A stretch of 64,000 nucleotides of DNA. It comes from Pseudomonas sp. WJP1 (GTDB lineage: Bacteria; Pseudomonadota; Gammaproteobacteria; Pseudomonadales; Pseudomonadaceae). Below the pieces are notes generated by a model that was not told where the DNA came from, made no database searches, and was given only the letters and a program-made list of their open reading frames with translations. The stretch is from the NCBI RefSeq assembly GCF_028471945.1, contig NZ_CP110128.1, positions 5,669,001 through 5,733,000 on the forward strand. The letters are read 5' to 3'. A program made the translations under genes and the position numbers. This document shows, in pieces, positions 9,410-17,349 of this stretch; position 1 is the stretch's first letter, and each line of letters begins with the position of its first letter.

Positions 9410-9987
9410 CCAATTACAGCGACTCCCTTTTTCAAACGCCAAAAAGGAAGCAAAAGGCTTTGCCCCACCACTCGGTGCCTCGCCTAGGCTCGGCATGCCC
9501 TCTCTCCGGCATTGCTCCGTGGGTCGCCGCGATGGGCCGTCCCTGGCCCAGCGCGGCTAAACCGGCGTCCTGCCGGTTTCCCCACTGCGCAATGCCTGCG
9601 TTCGGCCATCGTGGTTAACGGGGCATCCAGATCTACAGCTAAAGCGAGGCGGCCTTAAAGCCGACCTGACTGTTACGGGTGTACCTGGCCTCCCCTGTAG
9701 GAGCGAGCCTGCTCGCGAAAAACCCGAGAACACCACGGGGCACCAGACAGCACGCATTATCAAAGGTATTCCGGGATTGTTACAAAATCCGTCAAAGGTG
9801 TTTATCAAAACCACGCCTATATGAATCCCACCCCCACGCCTAAAATTCGCTCCGCCAACCCGGCAAACTGAGTTAACCAAGTTACAGCCCCCACGAAGGC
9901 AGTTAACCCAAACCCAAGTAGTCAGATACACACGCAACCCCAAAAAGGTTGCGTGACCCCACTCGACTTCAAAAAGGTAAACACTAG
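9410..9987. other. Gene-free region between the IS and the DUF2790 gene
   Basis: 578 bases with no supportable gene. 9430-9640 resembles a long Pseudomonas intergenic repeat: GCCCCACCACTCGGTGCCTC, CGGCATTGCTCCGTGGGTCG, and a short GCCGGCGTCCTGCCGGTTT stem. A lone REP copy lies at 9694-9719. 9720-9960 is the leader of the downstream gene; AAAAAGGTTGCGTGACCCC precedes it. Confidence 0.45.
9694..9719. repeat. Single REP element
   Basis: CTGTAGGAGCGAGCCTGCTC followed by GCG matches one REP arm; no inverted partner is within 150 bases. Confidence 0.8.
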
Positions 9988-10251
9988 ATGAAAGCTTTAT
10001 TGGTTCTGGCCCTCAGCAGCCTGTGCGCAACCGCCATGGCAGACGAGGCCCAGACTGATGTCGCGCAGCAACAACCGGCCATCGAGGATTACACTTACTC
10101 GATGCACCTGGACATCGCCAAAGTTATTTCAATGAGCGAAGTCCCCAATGTGTGTGAAGTTGTCCCGATGAAAATGGAATATGACGACTCCAAGGGCCAG
10201 CGCCATATCCTGCGTTACAGCGTCATGGGTAACGGCTGCTCCAGCGGCTGA
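9988..10251 (+). CDS. Small secreted DUF2790-family protein
   Basis: 87 residues with a clear Sec signal peptide (MKALLVLALSSLCATAMA, cleavage before DEAQ). The mature part of about 69 residues has two cysteines (NVCEVV and GNGCSSG) that could form a periplasmic disulfide. Pseudomonas genomes carry many such short DUF2790 proteins, some copper- or stress-responsive; no function can be assigned here. The ribosome site (AAAAAGGTAAAC) lies about 8 bases before the ATG. Confidence 0.85.
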   Translation: MKALLVLALSSLCATAMADEAQTDVAQQQPAIEDYTYSMHLDIAKVISMSEVPNVCEVVPMKMEYDDSKGQRHILRYSVMGNGCSSG

Positions 10252-10357
10252 TCTGACTGCGCCGAATCCGGCCCGCTCAGCAGCCTGCTGAAGGTCGATT
10301 CCAGCCCGGCTGACGTCGGGCTCAGTTGTGTCTGGACTGGTCAAAAAACGCCCACAA

Positions 10358-10373
10358 ACACAAGATGTAGTGA
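10358..10373 (+). promoter_or_regulatory. NrdR-like box
   Basis: ACACAAGATGTAGTGA resembles the 16-base NrdR operator (near-palindromic ACAC/GTGT ends around an AT core). NrdR boxes normally come in pairs about 31 bases apart; I could not see a good second copy. Confidence 0.4.
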
Positions 10374-10541
10374 AAAAGGCCATTTTCTGCCTGTTTTTTG
10401 AACAAAACCGCTACCCCGGCATTTTTGCGAAAAAAAATCTTCACCCGCCAAAGCCCTGTAAACCCTCGCTCCGACCGAAAAACCCGCCCTCTCGACCGCT
10501 CCATGCGCGGATTCGCCCCACCACGACCCTGAAAATTTCCC

Positions 10542-10547
10542 TATAAT
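10542..10547 (+). promoter_or_regulatory. Likely -10 element for nrdB
   Basis: A perfect TATAAT with a following GCGGCC start region. No clear -35 is seen 17 bases upstream, so an activator or a weak -35 is implied. Confidence 0.5.
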
Positions 10548-10791
10548 GCGGCCTTAAACGGGCCTGCAATATCCCCTTACAGGGATGAAAAGCCAGTCTG
10601 AAGCCCCGCAGCAGCATTCGATGCTGATTGCGCCCATCAGTGGCTCTCGGAACCCCGTACAAAATTATGTTTATTTGCCTGCGTAGCACCGCAAAAAAAC
10701 GATATCCAACGCGGCCAGCACCGCCGTGTGAAAAACCAACCCATCCATTTTCACACGGGCACGCTGGCCCTCACGCAGGAGACGACACGTC

Positions 10792-12039
10792 ATGCTGAGC
10801 TGGGACGAATTCGACAAAGAAGACACGGAAGTAGCAGTCAAGAGCGCCAACGCCGGCCACGCCGCCGAAGCCAACATGGACCGTCTCGACAGCGCCGGCG
10901 GTGCCGCCGCCCTCGAAGCACGCGCCGTGACCGCCGCTGACTCCGCCGCCGTTGCCCGCGCCAAGGCTGCCCTGGATTCGCTCGACGTCGCCGAAGGCCT
11001 CGCCGAACTCGAAGGCGCCTCTGCCCGTGTCGCTGTTGATGAAAAGCGCATGATCAACTGCCGTGCCGACCTCAACCAGCTCGTACCCTTCAAGTACGAC
11101 TGGGCCTGGCAGAAGTACCTGGACGGCTGCGCAAACCACTGGATGCCGCAAGAAGTCAACATGACCGCCGACATCGCCCTCTGGAAAAACCCGGAAGGCC
11201 TGACCGACGACGAGCGCCGCATCGTGATGCGCAACCTCGGCTTCTTCTCCACCGCCGACTCCCTGGTTGCCAACAACCTGGTCCTGGCCGTATACCGCCT
11301 GATCACCAACCCGGAATGCCGCCAGTACATCCTGCGCCAGGCGTTCGAAGAGGCGATCCACACCCACGCCTACCAGTACTGCATCGAATCGCTGGCCATG
11401 GATGAAGGCGAAATCTTCAACATGTACCACGAGATCCCATCGGTCGCGAAAAAAGCCACCTGGGGCCTGAAATACACCCGCTCGATCTCCGATCCGAAGT
11501 TCGAAACCGGCACCGTCGAAACCGACAAAGAACTGCTGCGCAACCTGATCGCCTACTACTGCGTCCTGGAAGGCATCTTCTTCTACTGCGGCTTCACCCA
11601 GATCCTCTCCATGGGCCGCCGTAACAAAATGACCGGCGTCGCCGAGCAGTTCCAGTACATCCTGCGCGACGAATCCATGCACCTGAACTTCGGCATCGAC
11701 GTGATCAACCAGATCAAAATCGAAAACCCACACCTGTGGGACGCCGAAATGAAGGAAGAAGCTTCGCAGATGATTCTGCAGGGGACTCAGCTGGAGATCG
11801 AATACGCTCGTGACACCATGCCTCGCGGCGTGCTGGGCATGAACGCGGCGATGATGGAGGACTACCTCAAGTTCATCGCTAACCGTCGCCTGTCGCAGAT
11901 CGGTCTGAAGGAAGAGTACCCAGGGACGACCAACCCGTTCCCTTGGATGAGCGAGATCATGGACTTGAAGAAAGAGAAGAACTTCTTTGAGACTCGGGTG
12001 ATTGAGTATCAGACTGGTGGTGCGCTTAGCTGGGATTGA
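10792..12039 (+). CDS. nrdB: Class Ia ribonucleotide reductase beta subunit
   Basis: 415 residues, the long Pseudomonas form with an Ala-rich N-terminal extension (to about residue 85). NrdB carries the diiron-tyrosyl radical and reduces NDPs to dNDPs with NrdA. Iron ligands are visible in [23 protein letters not shown] and [10 protein letters not shown]. The start has CAGGAGACGACACGTC before the ATG. A strong terminator follows. nrdA, usually just upstream in this genus, is not beside it or anywhere in this window. Confidence 0.96.
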   Translation: MLSWDEFDKEDTEVAVKSANAGHAAEANMDRLDSAGGAAALEARAVTAADSAAVARAKAALDSLDVAEGLAELEGASARVAVDEKRMINCRADLNQLVPFKYDWAWQKYLDGCANHWMPQEVNMTADIALWKNPEGLTDDERRIVMRNLGFFSTADSLVANNLVLAVYRLITNPECRQYILRQAFEEAIHTHAYQYCIESLAMDEGEIFNMYHEIPSVAKKATWGLKYTRSISDPKFETGTVETDKELLRNLIAYYCVLEGIFFYCGFTQILSMGRRNKMTGVAEQFQYILRDESMHLNFGIDVINQIKIENPHLWDAEMKEEASQMILQGTQLEIEYARDTMPRGVLGMNAAMMEDYLKFIANRRLSQIGLKEEYPGTTNPFPWMSEIMDLKKEKNFFETRVIEYQTGGALSWD

Positions 12040-12090
12040 TTCCAGAGCTAGCCACGATTTGACGACTTGAATCGGCAAATCGAAAATCTA

Positions 12091-12120
12091 AAAGCCCCCG
12101 ATCCGTTCGGGGGCTTTTTT
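12091..12120 (+). terminator. nrdB terminator
   Basis: AAAGCCCCCGA-TCCG-TTCGGGGGCTTTTTT: a perfect GC-rich stem and T-run 51 bases after the stop. Confidence 0.93.
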
Positions 12121-12400
12121 ATGAAGTAGGAAAACGCTTACTAACCCTCTCAGTAGTGGCTAAACCTCCCACAAGAATTACAGCTGCGTCCGTATTGAAG
12201 AGCGTCTCAAGCGCTTTTAAGCTCTGTTGCAGGTGCCTAAGAAACGCCCAACGTAGAAGCAACTCCCTCACACGGTACGCATGCTGGCACTCGCTATGTA
12301 TGCGCAATCTTGTATGTCAAAGGAGCTGCTGGTTGGGATTTCTTTGATCCTCTACGTTGGGTTCCGGCCCTCTCCCATTTCATACGTAGAGGTAATGGAA

Positions 12401-12979
12401 ATGCCTGCAAAAATCCGCCATCGATCAGTCACTCCTGATCCTTGCAGCCCGACAGTCTTTACCCGTCATAACCTTCCACTCCATGCCCTTCTCCTGGAAA
12501 ACCAAACTTGGTTCTGTGCCCGAGATATCGGTCGCTTAATGGGCATCCATCTGAGTGATCGTATGGTCAGCAAGCTGGATAAGGATCAGCGCCGTGTTTT
12601 GTGGATTGAGTATTTCCGGGAACCAGAAAAACAGATGATGCTCAGCGAGTCTGGTGTGTACGCGTTGTTGGTATATCACTACGTCCCAGGCAATCGATTA
12701 TTGCGTGAGTGGCTGACTCATCAAGTGGTACCAGCCTTACGCGACGCTGAACCTTCGGCAAATACGGGCCTACCGATGCTGAGTTTGTTGGATTGGCCGG
12801 AGATGTCATTGAGCCTACTGCATTGGCAGAATGAAGGCTGGATTCGGCTGCGAGACATGCCTTACCTACTGCACGATCAAACACAGCGACGAGTGTCCGT
12901 CGCTAAGCCTTGGTGGCGGAGAGTCGCGCAGATGCTTCAGTTGTCGAAGCATTCGATGAGTTGGATGACGCGCTTGTAG
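12401..12979 (+). CDS. BRO-N domain protein (phage antirepressor-like)
   Basis: 192 residues. Residues about 20-115 fit the BRO N-terminal domain: LHALLLENQTWFCARDIGRLMG, then DQRRVLWIEYF, SESGVYALLVYH and NRLLREWLTHQVVPALR. Such domains bind DNA in viral and prophage antirepressors, but single host-encoded copies are common in Pseudomonas and their role is unknown. The C-terminal part (WRRVAQMLQ) is not recognised. The ATG at 12401 is chosen over one six bases earlier because AGAGGT lies 7 bases upstream of it. There is no phage gene nearby. Confidence 0.78.
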   Translation: MPAKIRHRSVTPDPCSPTVFTRHNLPLHALLLENQTWFCARDIGRLMGIHLSDRMVSKLDKDQRRVLWIEYFREPEKQMMLSESGVYALLVYHYVPGNRLLREWLTHQVVPALRDAEPSANTGLPMLSLLDWPEMSLSLLHWQNEGWIRLRDMPYLLHDQTQRRVSVAKPWWRRVAQMLQLSKHSMSWMTRL

Positions 12980-13052
12980 GATCTCCTGCACGATCCGTCG
13001 CTATATCTTGTAGGAAAATTCGTAGACAGCCGTAATGGCCATTCAGTATCGT

Positions 13053-13073
13053 CCGAGGGTTTTCATCCCTCGG
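13053..13073 (+). promoter_or_regulatory. Stem-loop just upstream of the HNH gene
   Basis: CCGAGGG and CCCTCGG pair around a 7-base loop (TTTTCAT), ending 7 bases before the presumed ATG. There is no T-run and no clear Shine-Dalgarno, so it may control translation of the nuclease or end the transcript from the BRO-N gene. Confidence 0.45.
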
Positions 13074-13080
13074 CGATTGT

Positions 13081-13794
13081 ATGGATACCCCAAAGGAAAA
13101 AAGTGGCTGGAGTGATCAGGAGCTTGAGGCTTCGGTCGATGCTTATCTGAAAATGTTGGGGCTGGAGCAAAGCGGCCAGACGTTTAAGAAGTCAGTTGAG
13201 AATCAGCTTTTGCGTGAAGGCCCGTTAAGCAAACGTAGCGCCTCTTCGGTTGAGTACCGCATGCAAAATATCTCTGCGGTGCTGGAGCAATTGGATCTAC
13301 CGCGGATTATTGGCTACAGACCCGCCAAGAACATTGGCGCAGGAATCGGGGAACGGATTCGCAAGGTATTGGCCAATAAAATGGTGCCAGGGGTGGGGGA
13401 ATACGCTCCAACCGCCAACCATGAGACATTGCTACTTCGAGCGACAAAGCTGCAAAAACAGGGACTGAAGGTTGAGCCCACCGGTAACCCGAACCCACAA
13501 CAAGCTAGCACCGTCACCACGTCATATGTCCGCGACCCCAAAGTCAGAGCCTGGGTGGCTGATTTGGCCAAGGGGATTTGTGAAGGTTGCGGCCAGAAAG
13601 CGCCATTTGAAGTTGATGGTTTGCCGTTTCTAGAGGTTCATCACGTTAAACATTTGGCGCAGAAAGGTTCGGATTGCATTTCTAACGCTGTCGCGCTTTG
13701 CCCGAACTGTCATCGGCGTTGCCATCTTTCGAGCGACAAGGTTGAGTTCACCTTGTCACTTTATACGAAGGTGAAGCGGCTCAAGCGTGAGTAA
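13081..13794 (+). CDS. HNH endonuclease with a ScoMcrA-like N-terminal head domain
   Basis: 237 residues. Residues 10-95 (WSDQELEASVDAYLKML, then SVEYRMQNISAVLEQL and GYRPAKNIG) match the N-terminal head domain seen in ScoMcrA-type type IV restriction enzymes. Residues 167-214 are a zinc-bound HNH: CEGC, LEVHHVKHL, ISNAVALCPNCHRRCH. No SRA or sulfur-binding domain is present between them, only about 55 linker residues. A role in restricting modified DNA is plausible but not shown. The start codon is uncertain because no ribosome site is evident. Confidence 0.85.
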   Translation: MDTPKEKSGWSDQELEASVDAYLKMLGLEQSGQTFKKSVENQLLREGPLSKRSASSVEYRMQNISAVLEQLDLPRIIGYRPAKNIGAGIGERIRKVLANKMVPGVGEYAPTANHETLLLRATKLQKQGLKVEPTGNPNPQQASTVTTSYVRDPKVRAWVADLAKGICEGCGQKAPFEVDGLPFLEVHHVKHLAQKGSDCISNAVALCPNCHRRCHLSSDKVEFTLSLYTKVKRLKRE

Positions 13795-13911
13795 TTGGCA
13801 GCAGTTGCTCGACCTCATTACTCATGATGAGCGCGCCCTCACGGGTTCACCGTCTGTCAGGCAGCCCCATTACACCGAAGACTAACTACGCGTCCTCATG
13901 CGCCTTCTGCA

Positions 13912-14616
13912 TTATTGCAATGGCTCGATCGCTTGCCGAAGCTTGTCTTCCAGCGCCCATATCTCCCTCTTCACTTCCATGCGCCGCTCACGGGCGGCTT
14001 GAATGCGAGACTCATCGAGGCCACCGTAGCGACGTAACCAGTGAACGATCATTTCCTCATCAGGGTAGTAATAGTCCTTGTGGCCTTTACTACTTCTTGG
14101 GGTGTCGTTCATCTCACTGTCGAAGCGGCCAGCCGCGAATTCATCCGGGGGCAACGTACCCCATTCGGCGGCGCAATCCTCGAATACCCAGGAAATCTCA
14201 TTGAGGTGTTTTTGCGCGCCGCGATGCCCGCGTTTGAAAAACACGTACTCCCGGCAACTCTCCTGGAAACGTTCCATCATCGGCTCGTCATCGACCCAGC
14301 GAAGGATGTCGTAGTGGCCCGCATGGCGGATCAGGCCGTTTATCCAACGCTCGGCAAAACGATCGACAAAACCTTCGATGTCCGCTTTTTTCGCCTCCGC
14401 AAAAATCATGCAATAGCGGGTTTGCACATGGATGACGAACAGCACGTGCTTGCGTTGAACGGTAATGGCGTGGACCAGCCATTGTTCGGCAGACTCATCA
14501 GGCGCGTCGTCCTCAATAATGGGCGATGGTGGTTTACCCACCGGGGTGATTTTCTTGCCTTTGTGCACACGACTGAAAAAGTTGCTGGCGGCTTCGGTGC
14601 AATTGAAGATCAACAT
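13912..14616 (-). CDS. DUF6933-family protein
   Basis: 234 residues starting MLIFNCTEAASNFF, with LVHAITVQRKHVLFVIHVQTRY in the N-terminal half, which is the pattern I associate with DUF6933 proteins. The C-terminal half is charged and helical (RIQAARERRMEVKREIWALEDKL). No catalytic motif is visible. It faces the HNH gene tail to tail and follows the 120-residue gene by 36 bases on the same strand, so the two are probably one transcript. Confidence 0.7.
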   Translation of the reverse strand: MLIFNCTEAASNFFSRVHKGKKITPVGKPPSPIIEDDAPDESAEQWLVHAITVQRKHVLFVIHVQTRYCMIFAEAKKADIEGFVDRFAERWINGLIRHAGHYDILRWVDDEPMMERFQESCREYVFFKRGHRGAQKHLNEISWVFEDCAAEWGTLPPDEFAAGRFDSEMNDTPRSSKGHKDYYYPDEEMIVHWLRRYGGLDESRIQAARERRMEVKREIWALEDKLRQAIEPLQ

Positions 14617-14652
14617 CCTGGTTCTCTGGTAGAAGGCGGGTGATAGCGGTTG

Positions 14653-15015
14653 TCAGTCTTGCCGCACGATCTCATCAGCCCATTCAATCTCATACGGCTG
14701 GCGAACCACGTCAGCAATCTCTTCCCGCGCCGCTTCGCTGAGGACCGACAGTTCTGCATCGGTCAGCAAGTCGTGCCTGACCATCATTCTCAAAGCCATC
14801 AGTGCGCTATAGCGACTGTAAGGATCGAAAGTCCGGACGATGTCTTTATCCCGGTCGCGCATCAGCCGATAAAGCATCCCATACCTGGCTTGAGCCGAAA
14901 GCGCGTCATGTTGAGTGATGGTCTGGGCATCGGCCAACACACCCTGGCAGAAACGATCGAGCGCAAGCTTGTGCAGTTCCTTGAATTTCTTCCAGTCGCT
15001 TTCGATGATGGACAT
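14653..15015 (-). CDS. Hypothetical small helical protein (DUF6933 partner)
   Basis: 120 residues, all-helical by composition (SDWKKFKELHKLALDRFCQ, ALMALRMMVRHDLLTDAEL), soluble, no known motif. The ATG at 15015 has AGGGG about 9 bases upstream; a second ATG two codons earlier overlaps the stop of the upstream toxin remnant (TAATG). That overlap says the gene was once translationally coupled to that remnant, so an immunity or accessory role is possible. Confidence 0.7.
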   Translation of the reverse strand: MSIIESDWKKFKELHKLALDRFCQGVLADAQTITQHDALSAQARYGMLYRLMRDRDKDIVRTFDPYSRYSALMALRMMVRHDLLTDAELSVLSEAAREEIADVVRQPYEIEWADEIVRQD

Positions 15016-15020
15016 GAGCA

Positions 15021-15137
15021 TTACCCCTGCGAAGGATCATTGACGAAGTAAAACGCATTCTTGCCGAAAAATCCTGTCGAATTCAGGTCATCAACGTCCG
15101 TGAGGCTGAACGGGACAAAGTCGCAAAGATCAAAAAA
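15021..15137 (-). pseudogene. 3' remnant of an unknown coding sequence
   Basis: 38 codons read FFDLCDFVPFSLTDVDDL then NSTGFFGKNAFYFVNDPSQG and stop. Composition is protein-like and the stop overlaps the start of the next gene (TAATG). Upstream the frame is closed at a T-tract (TTTTTT at 15132-15137); adding one T would extend it through SLDHID. It looks like the tail of a deleted toxin or effector gene. The product is not recognised. Confidence 0.5.
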
Positions 15138-15328
15138 TCAATGTGATCCAAGCTCAAAAAAACTGTGCAAAAAACACAGTACATTTTGATCAGCACTCTC
15201 CAGCCCGGAGAACCCCCTTGCCTCTCAAGCGATGAAAGTTACCCTGGAGCGTATCGCCCTTTTCCAATCCACCCCGGCACACTGCACCTAGACCCGAGCG
15301 ATTCGCCACCCCTCTCACCAAGCGTGGA

Positions 15329-15365
15329 GCCCATCCAGATGAGTGGCATATCCCGGCATCTGCCC
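15329..15365 (-). pseudogene. Fourth, 12-codon stub of the effector C-terminus
   Basis: The minus strand reads GQMPGYATHLDG, matching GQIPGHATHLEG at residue 338 of the intact PAAR effector, then breaks off. It follows the third immunity gene after the same spacer that precedes the second C-terminal copy. Confidence 0.6.
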
Positions 15366-15900
15366 TACGTCCGGCTTACGTCCGGCGATGAACCAGTCTC
15401 TGACAACTGCTGACATCCCAATCAAGCCAAGTATTTTCCTACTGGCGAGTAGTACTAGAAGGCAGCAGCGCAGAGCTACAGGATTTGGTTTGAGAGGCCA
15501 GACTTTCTAGGTGCTGTTACCAAAGGCCAAAAATTTTCCCAATGCACCACACCAAGAATAATGCCTCCACAAGCAATGTTAGGCTCCGCCACAAAATAAC
15601 CAGCTTGCGCTTGATTGGCATTGGAAGGTTCTCAATGTCCTCAGCACTGATGGTGCCGTTTTCGATACCTCTACGTGGTGACGAGACGTAATGGGCAATA
15701 TTGCTGATCATCCTCAACCGCCCCGATGGGCCTGCGTGTCGCCAGAAGGCGAGAACGGTAATTGCCGGGCTGTTTTTCAGGTGCCCAAAGAGTACATCCA
15801 TCTTGGTATAGGCCATATGAAGTGCTATTACGAGCCAGACGAAGATCAGCAGGAGGATTACGCCACCGAGAGCACCGAAGATCATCTCCGTCTTACTCAT
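15331..15900 (-). repeat. Copy B of a duplicated spacer-immunity block
   Basis: About 570 bases highly similar to 16780-17349. The shared part includes the spacer, for example CCAATCAAGCCAAGTATTTT and GGCGAGTAGTACTAGAAG, and the immunity gene. Similarity continues into the effector tail beyond 15900. Confidence 0.85.
15517..15900 (-). CDS. Immunity protein copy 3 (two-helix membrane protein)
   Basis: 127 residues beginning MSKTEMIFGALGGVILLLIF, with one transmembrane helix at residues 7-29 and another near 103-123, and a cytosol-sized middle section. About four in five residues match the immunity protein at 16966-17349; the C-terminal helix differs most (WRSLTLLVEALFLVWCI). Its ATG overlaps the stop of a decayed effector tail (ATGA), the same coupling as in the intact pair. 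Likely protects against a pore-type toxin; inference from context. Confidence 0.75.
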   Translation of the reverse strand: MSKTEMIFGALGGVILLLIFVWLVIALHMAYTKMDVLFGHLKNSPAITVLAFWRHAGPSGRLRMISNIAHYVSSPRRGIENGTISAEDIENLPMPIKRKLVILWRSLTLLVEALFLVWCIGKIFGLW

Positions 15901-16016
15901 CTCGTCGCCTCATAAATACGGTCACCAATCCACTCGCCAATTCCACCCACTACTGCTCCCCTTCAAGGCCCTTGTTGCTACCACCATGCGGTGCTTTCTT
16001 CCCCGCCCCCGTCACT
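15897..16016 (-). pseudogene. Decayed third copy of the effector C-terminus
   Basis: The minus strand encodes VVGGIGEWIGDRIYEATR and stop, matching the last residues of the intact effector (GSGFGEWIGDVIYEATR). Further in, the match continues at DNA level (GCACCGCA...GTAGCAACA) but with shifts and an in-frame stop. Only about 120 bases survive between two immunity genes. Confidence 0.7.
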
Positions 16017-16037
16017 CAGCATGGTTTTTTGTGTATT

Positions 16038-16421
16038 TCAGCTGAGTATCTCTGACTTCCCTATTATGACCAGCAATATCATTGCAATGATAAGTCCGAT
16101 AAAACTCCATTGCAGCATTACAAGCTGACGCTTAAGTGGGAGCGGAAAGCTGTCTATGTCCTCAGCACTGGCCAGGCCTCGTTTGAGGAAAAATCTCGGA
16201 AATGTAAGAATGCTAGAGATGTTTCCTATTAACTGCATCCTGCCATATAGGCTTGAGCGCCTATATATTCCGATAGTCAGGAGGTAAGAGCTGCTTTTGA
16301 AGTGCGACGACATCAAGTCACTCTTGGTGTGAGTCAGATACAAAGCTGCCCCAATGCACAGGAATTGACCGGTAATAACTACGCCGCACAAGCTAATGAA
16401 TATTATATCTGCGGTAGTCAT
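16038..16421 (-). CDS. Immunity protein copy 2 (divergent)
   Basis: 127 residues, exactly the length of copies 1 and 3, with the same layout: N-terminal helix (IIFISLCGVVITGQFLCIGAALYL), middle section with GRMQLIGNISSIL and AEDIDSFPLPLKRQLVMLQ, and C-terminal helix (FIGLIIAMILLVII). Most other residues differ, so it probably recognises a different toxin tip. It also starts in an ATGA overlap with a C-terminal effector copy. AT-richer than its neighbours. Confidence 0.75.
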   Translation of the reverse strand: MTTADIIFISLCGVVITGQFLCIGAALYLTHTKSDLMSSHFKSSSYLLTIGIYRRSSLYGRMQLIGNISSILTFPRFFLKRGLASAEDIDSFPLPLKRQLVMLQWSFIGLIIAMILLVIIGKSEILS

Positions 16422-16870
16422 TTCATAGACTCATAAATTTTATCTCCAACCATTTCACCAAATGTGCCGCCCAATTCCCCCCCCAGCGAATGATCCAATT
16501 CCAACCACCAAAATACCGCATGCCAATGGCGCAAGGCCGGCTGTAGGCACAGTGAGTCCGATGCAGAGAACTCCGACTAACGGAGCAGTTATCCCGCCAG
16601 CCAATGCACCGCCCCCAATTTCTCCCGCAAAACTCCCTGCCTCAGTGAATTTAACCCGCTCGCAAGCCTCAGTATTCCAGCCGTACATACATCCTGAACC
16701 TTCATGGCGGACGCCCCTCCACCAATGGCCGTGCCGACCCAGCCACCGTACTTGAGGTATTTGGAAGCCCTGGCCACACCCTCCAGATGAGTGGCGTATC
16801 CCGGCATCTGCCCGACGTGCCGGCTTACGTCCGACGATGAACCAGTCTCTGACAACTGCTGACATCCCAA
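16418..16870 (-). pseudogene. Second effector C-terminal copy with two opposite frameshifts
   Basis: Reads GQMPGYATHLEGVARASKY then LKYGGWVGTAIGGGASAMK and VQDVC in one frame, NTEACERVKFTEAGSFAG and a glycine-rich hydrophobic stretch in a second frame, and EMVGDKIYESMK with stop back in the first. It corresponds to residues 338-469 of the intact effector. The shifts are a missing G near 16677 and an extra base in a run of eight C/G at 16477-16484. It has no PAAR or start region of its own; homology begins near 16813. Confidence 0.75.
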
Positions 16871-17349
16871 TCAAGCCAAGTATTTTCCTACTGGCGAGTA
16901 GTACTAGAAGACTGCAGTGCAGAGATACAGGATTCGGTTTGAGAAGCCAGGCTTTCTGGGTGTTGTTACCTAATGCCAAAAATTTTCGCAATACACCACA
17001 GCAAGACTAATGACACTGAAAGTAATACTACGCTGCGCCGCAAAAAAACCAGCTTACTCTTGATTGGCGCTGGAAGATTCTCTATGTCTTCAGAACTGAT
17101 GGTGCCGTTTTCGATACCTTCACGTGGTGACGCGACATAATGGGCAATGTTGCCGATCATCCTCAACCGCCCCCATGGCCCTGCGTGTTTCCAGAATGCG
17201 AGAACAGTAATTGCCGGGCTGTTTTTCAGGTGCTGAAAGAGTACATCCATCTTGGTGTAGGCCATATGAAGTGCTACTACGAGCCACACGAAAATCAGTA
17301 GGAGGATTACGCCACCGAGAGAACCGAAGATCATCTCCGTCTTACTCAT
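16780..17349 (-). repeat. Copy A of the duplicated spacer-immunity block
   Basis: Partner of 15331-15900; includes the immunity gene at 16966-17349, its 3' spacer and the start of the next effector C-terminal copy. Confidence 0.85.
16966..17349 (-). CDS. Immunity protein 1 for the PAAR effector
   Basis: 127 residues: MSKTEMIFGSLGGVILLLIF starts a transmembrane helix (7-29), a middle section holds NSPAITVLAFWKHAGPWGR and GTISSEDIENLPAPIKSKL, and a second helix lies at about 104-123. It overlaps the effector stop by four bases (ATGA). Size, membrane location and coupling are those expected of immunity proteins against membrane-acting type VI toxins. No family name is recognised. Confidence 0.8.
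   Translation of the reverse strand: MSKTEMIFGSLGGVILLLIFVWLVVALHMAYTKMDVLFQHLKNSPAITVLAFWKHAGPWGRLRMIGNIAHYVASPREGIENGTISSEDIENLPAPIKSKLVFLRRSVVLLSVSLVLLWCIAKIFGIR

Larger units (their letters stand above)
10252..10791 (+). other. Promoter and long leader of nrdB
   Basis: 540 bases without a gene. It holds a NrdR-like box (10358-10373), a TATAAT -10 (10542-10547) and about 240 bases of leader before nrdB. No trace of nrdA coding sequence was recognised in it. Confidence 0.6.

Noticed and set aside
12401..12979. Prophage remnant suggested by the BRO-N gene
   Set aside because: No integrase, attachment repeat or structural phage gene is nearby; such genes occur alone in Pseudomonas.
15018..15145. 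Short plus-strand reading RIIDEVKRILAEK and onwards
   Set aside because: No start codon; it is antisense to the minus-strand remnant, whose stop-start overlap with the next gene is better evidence.
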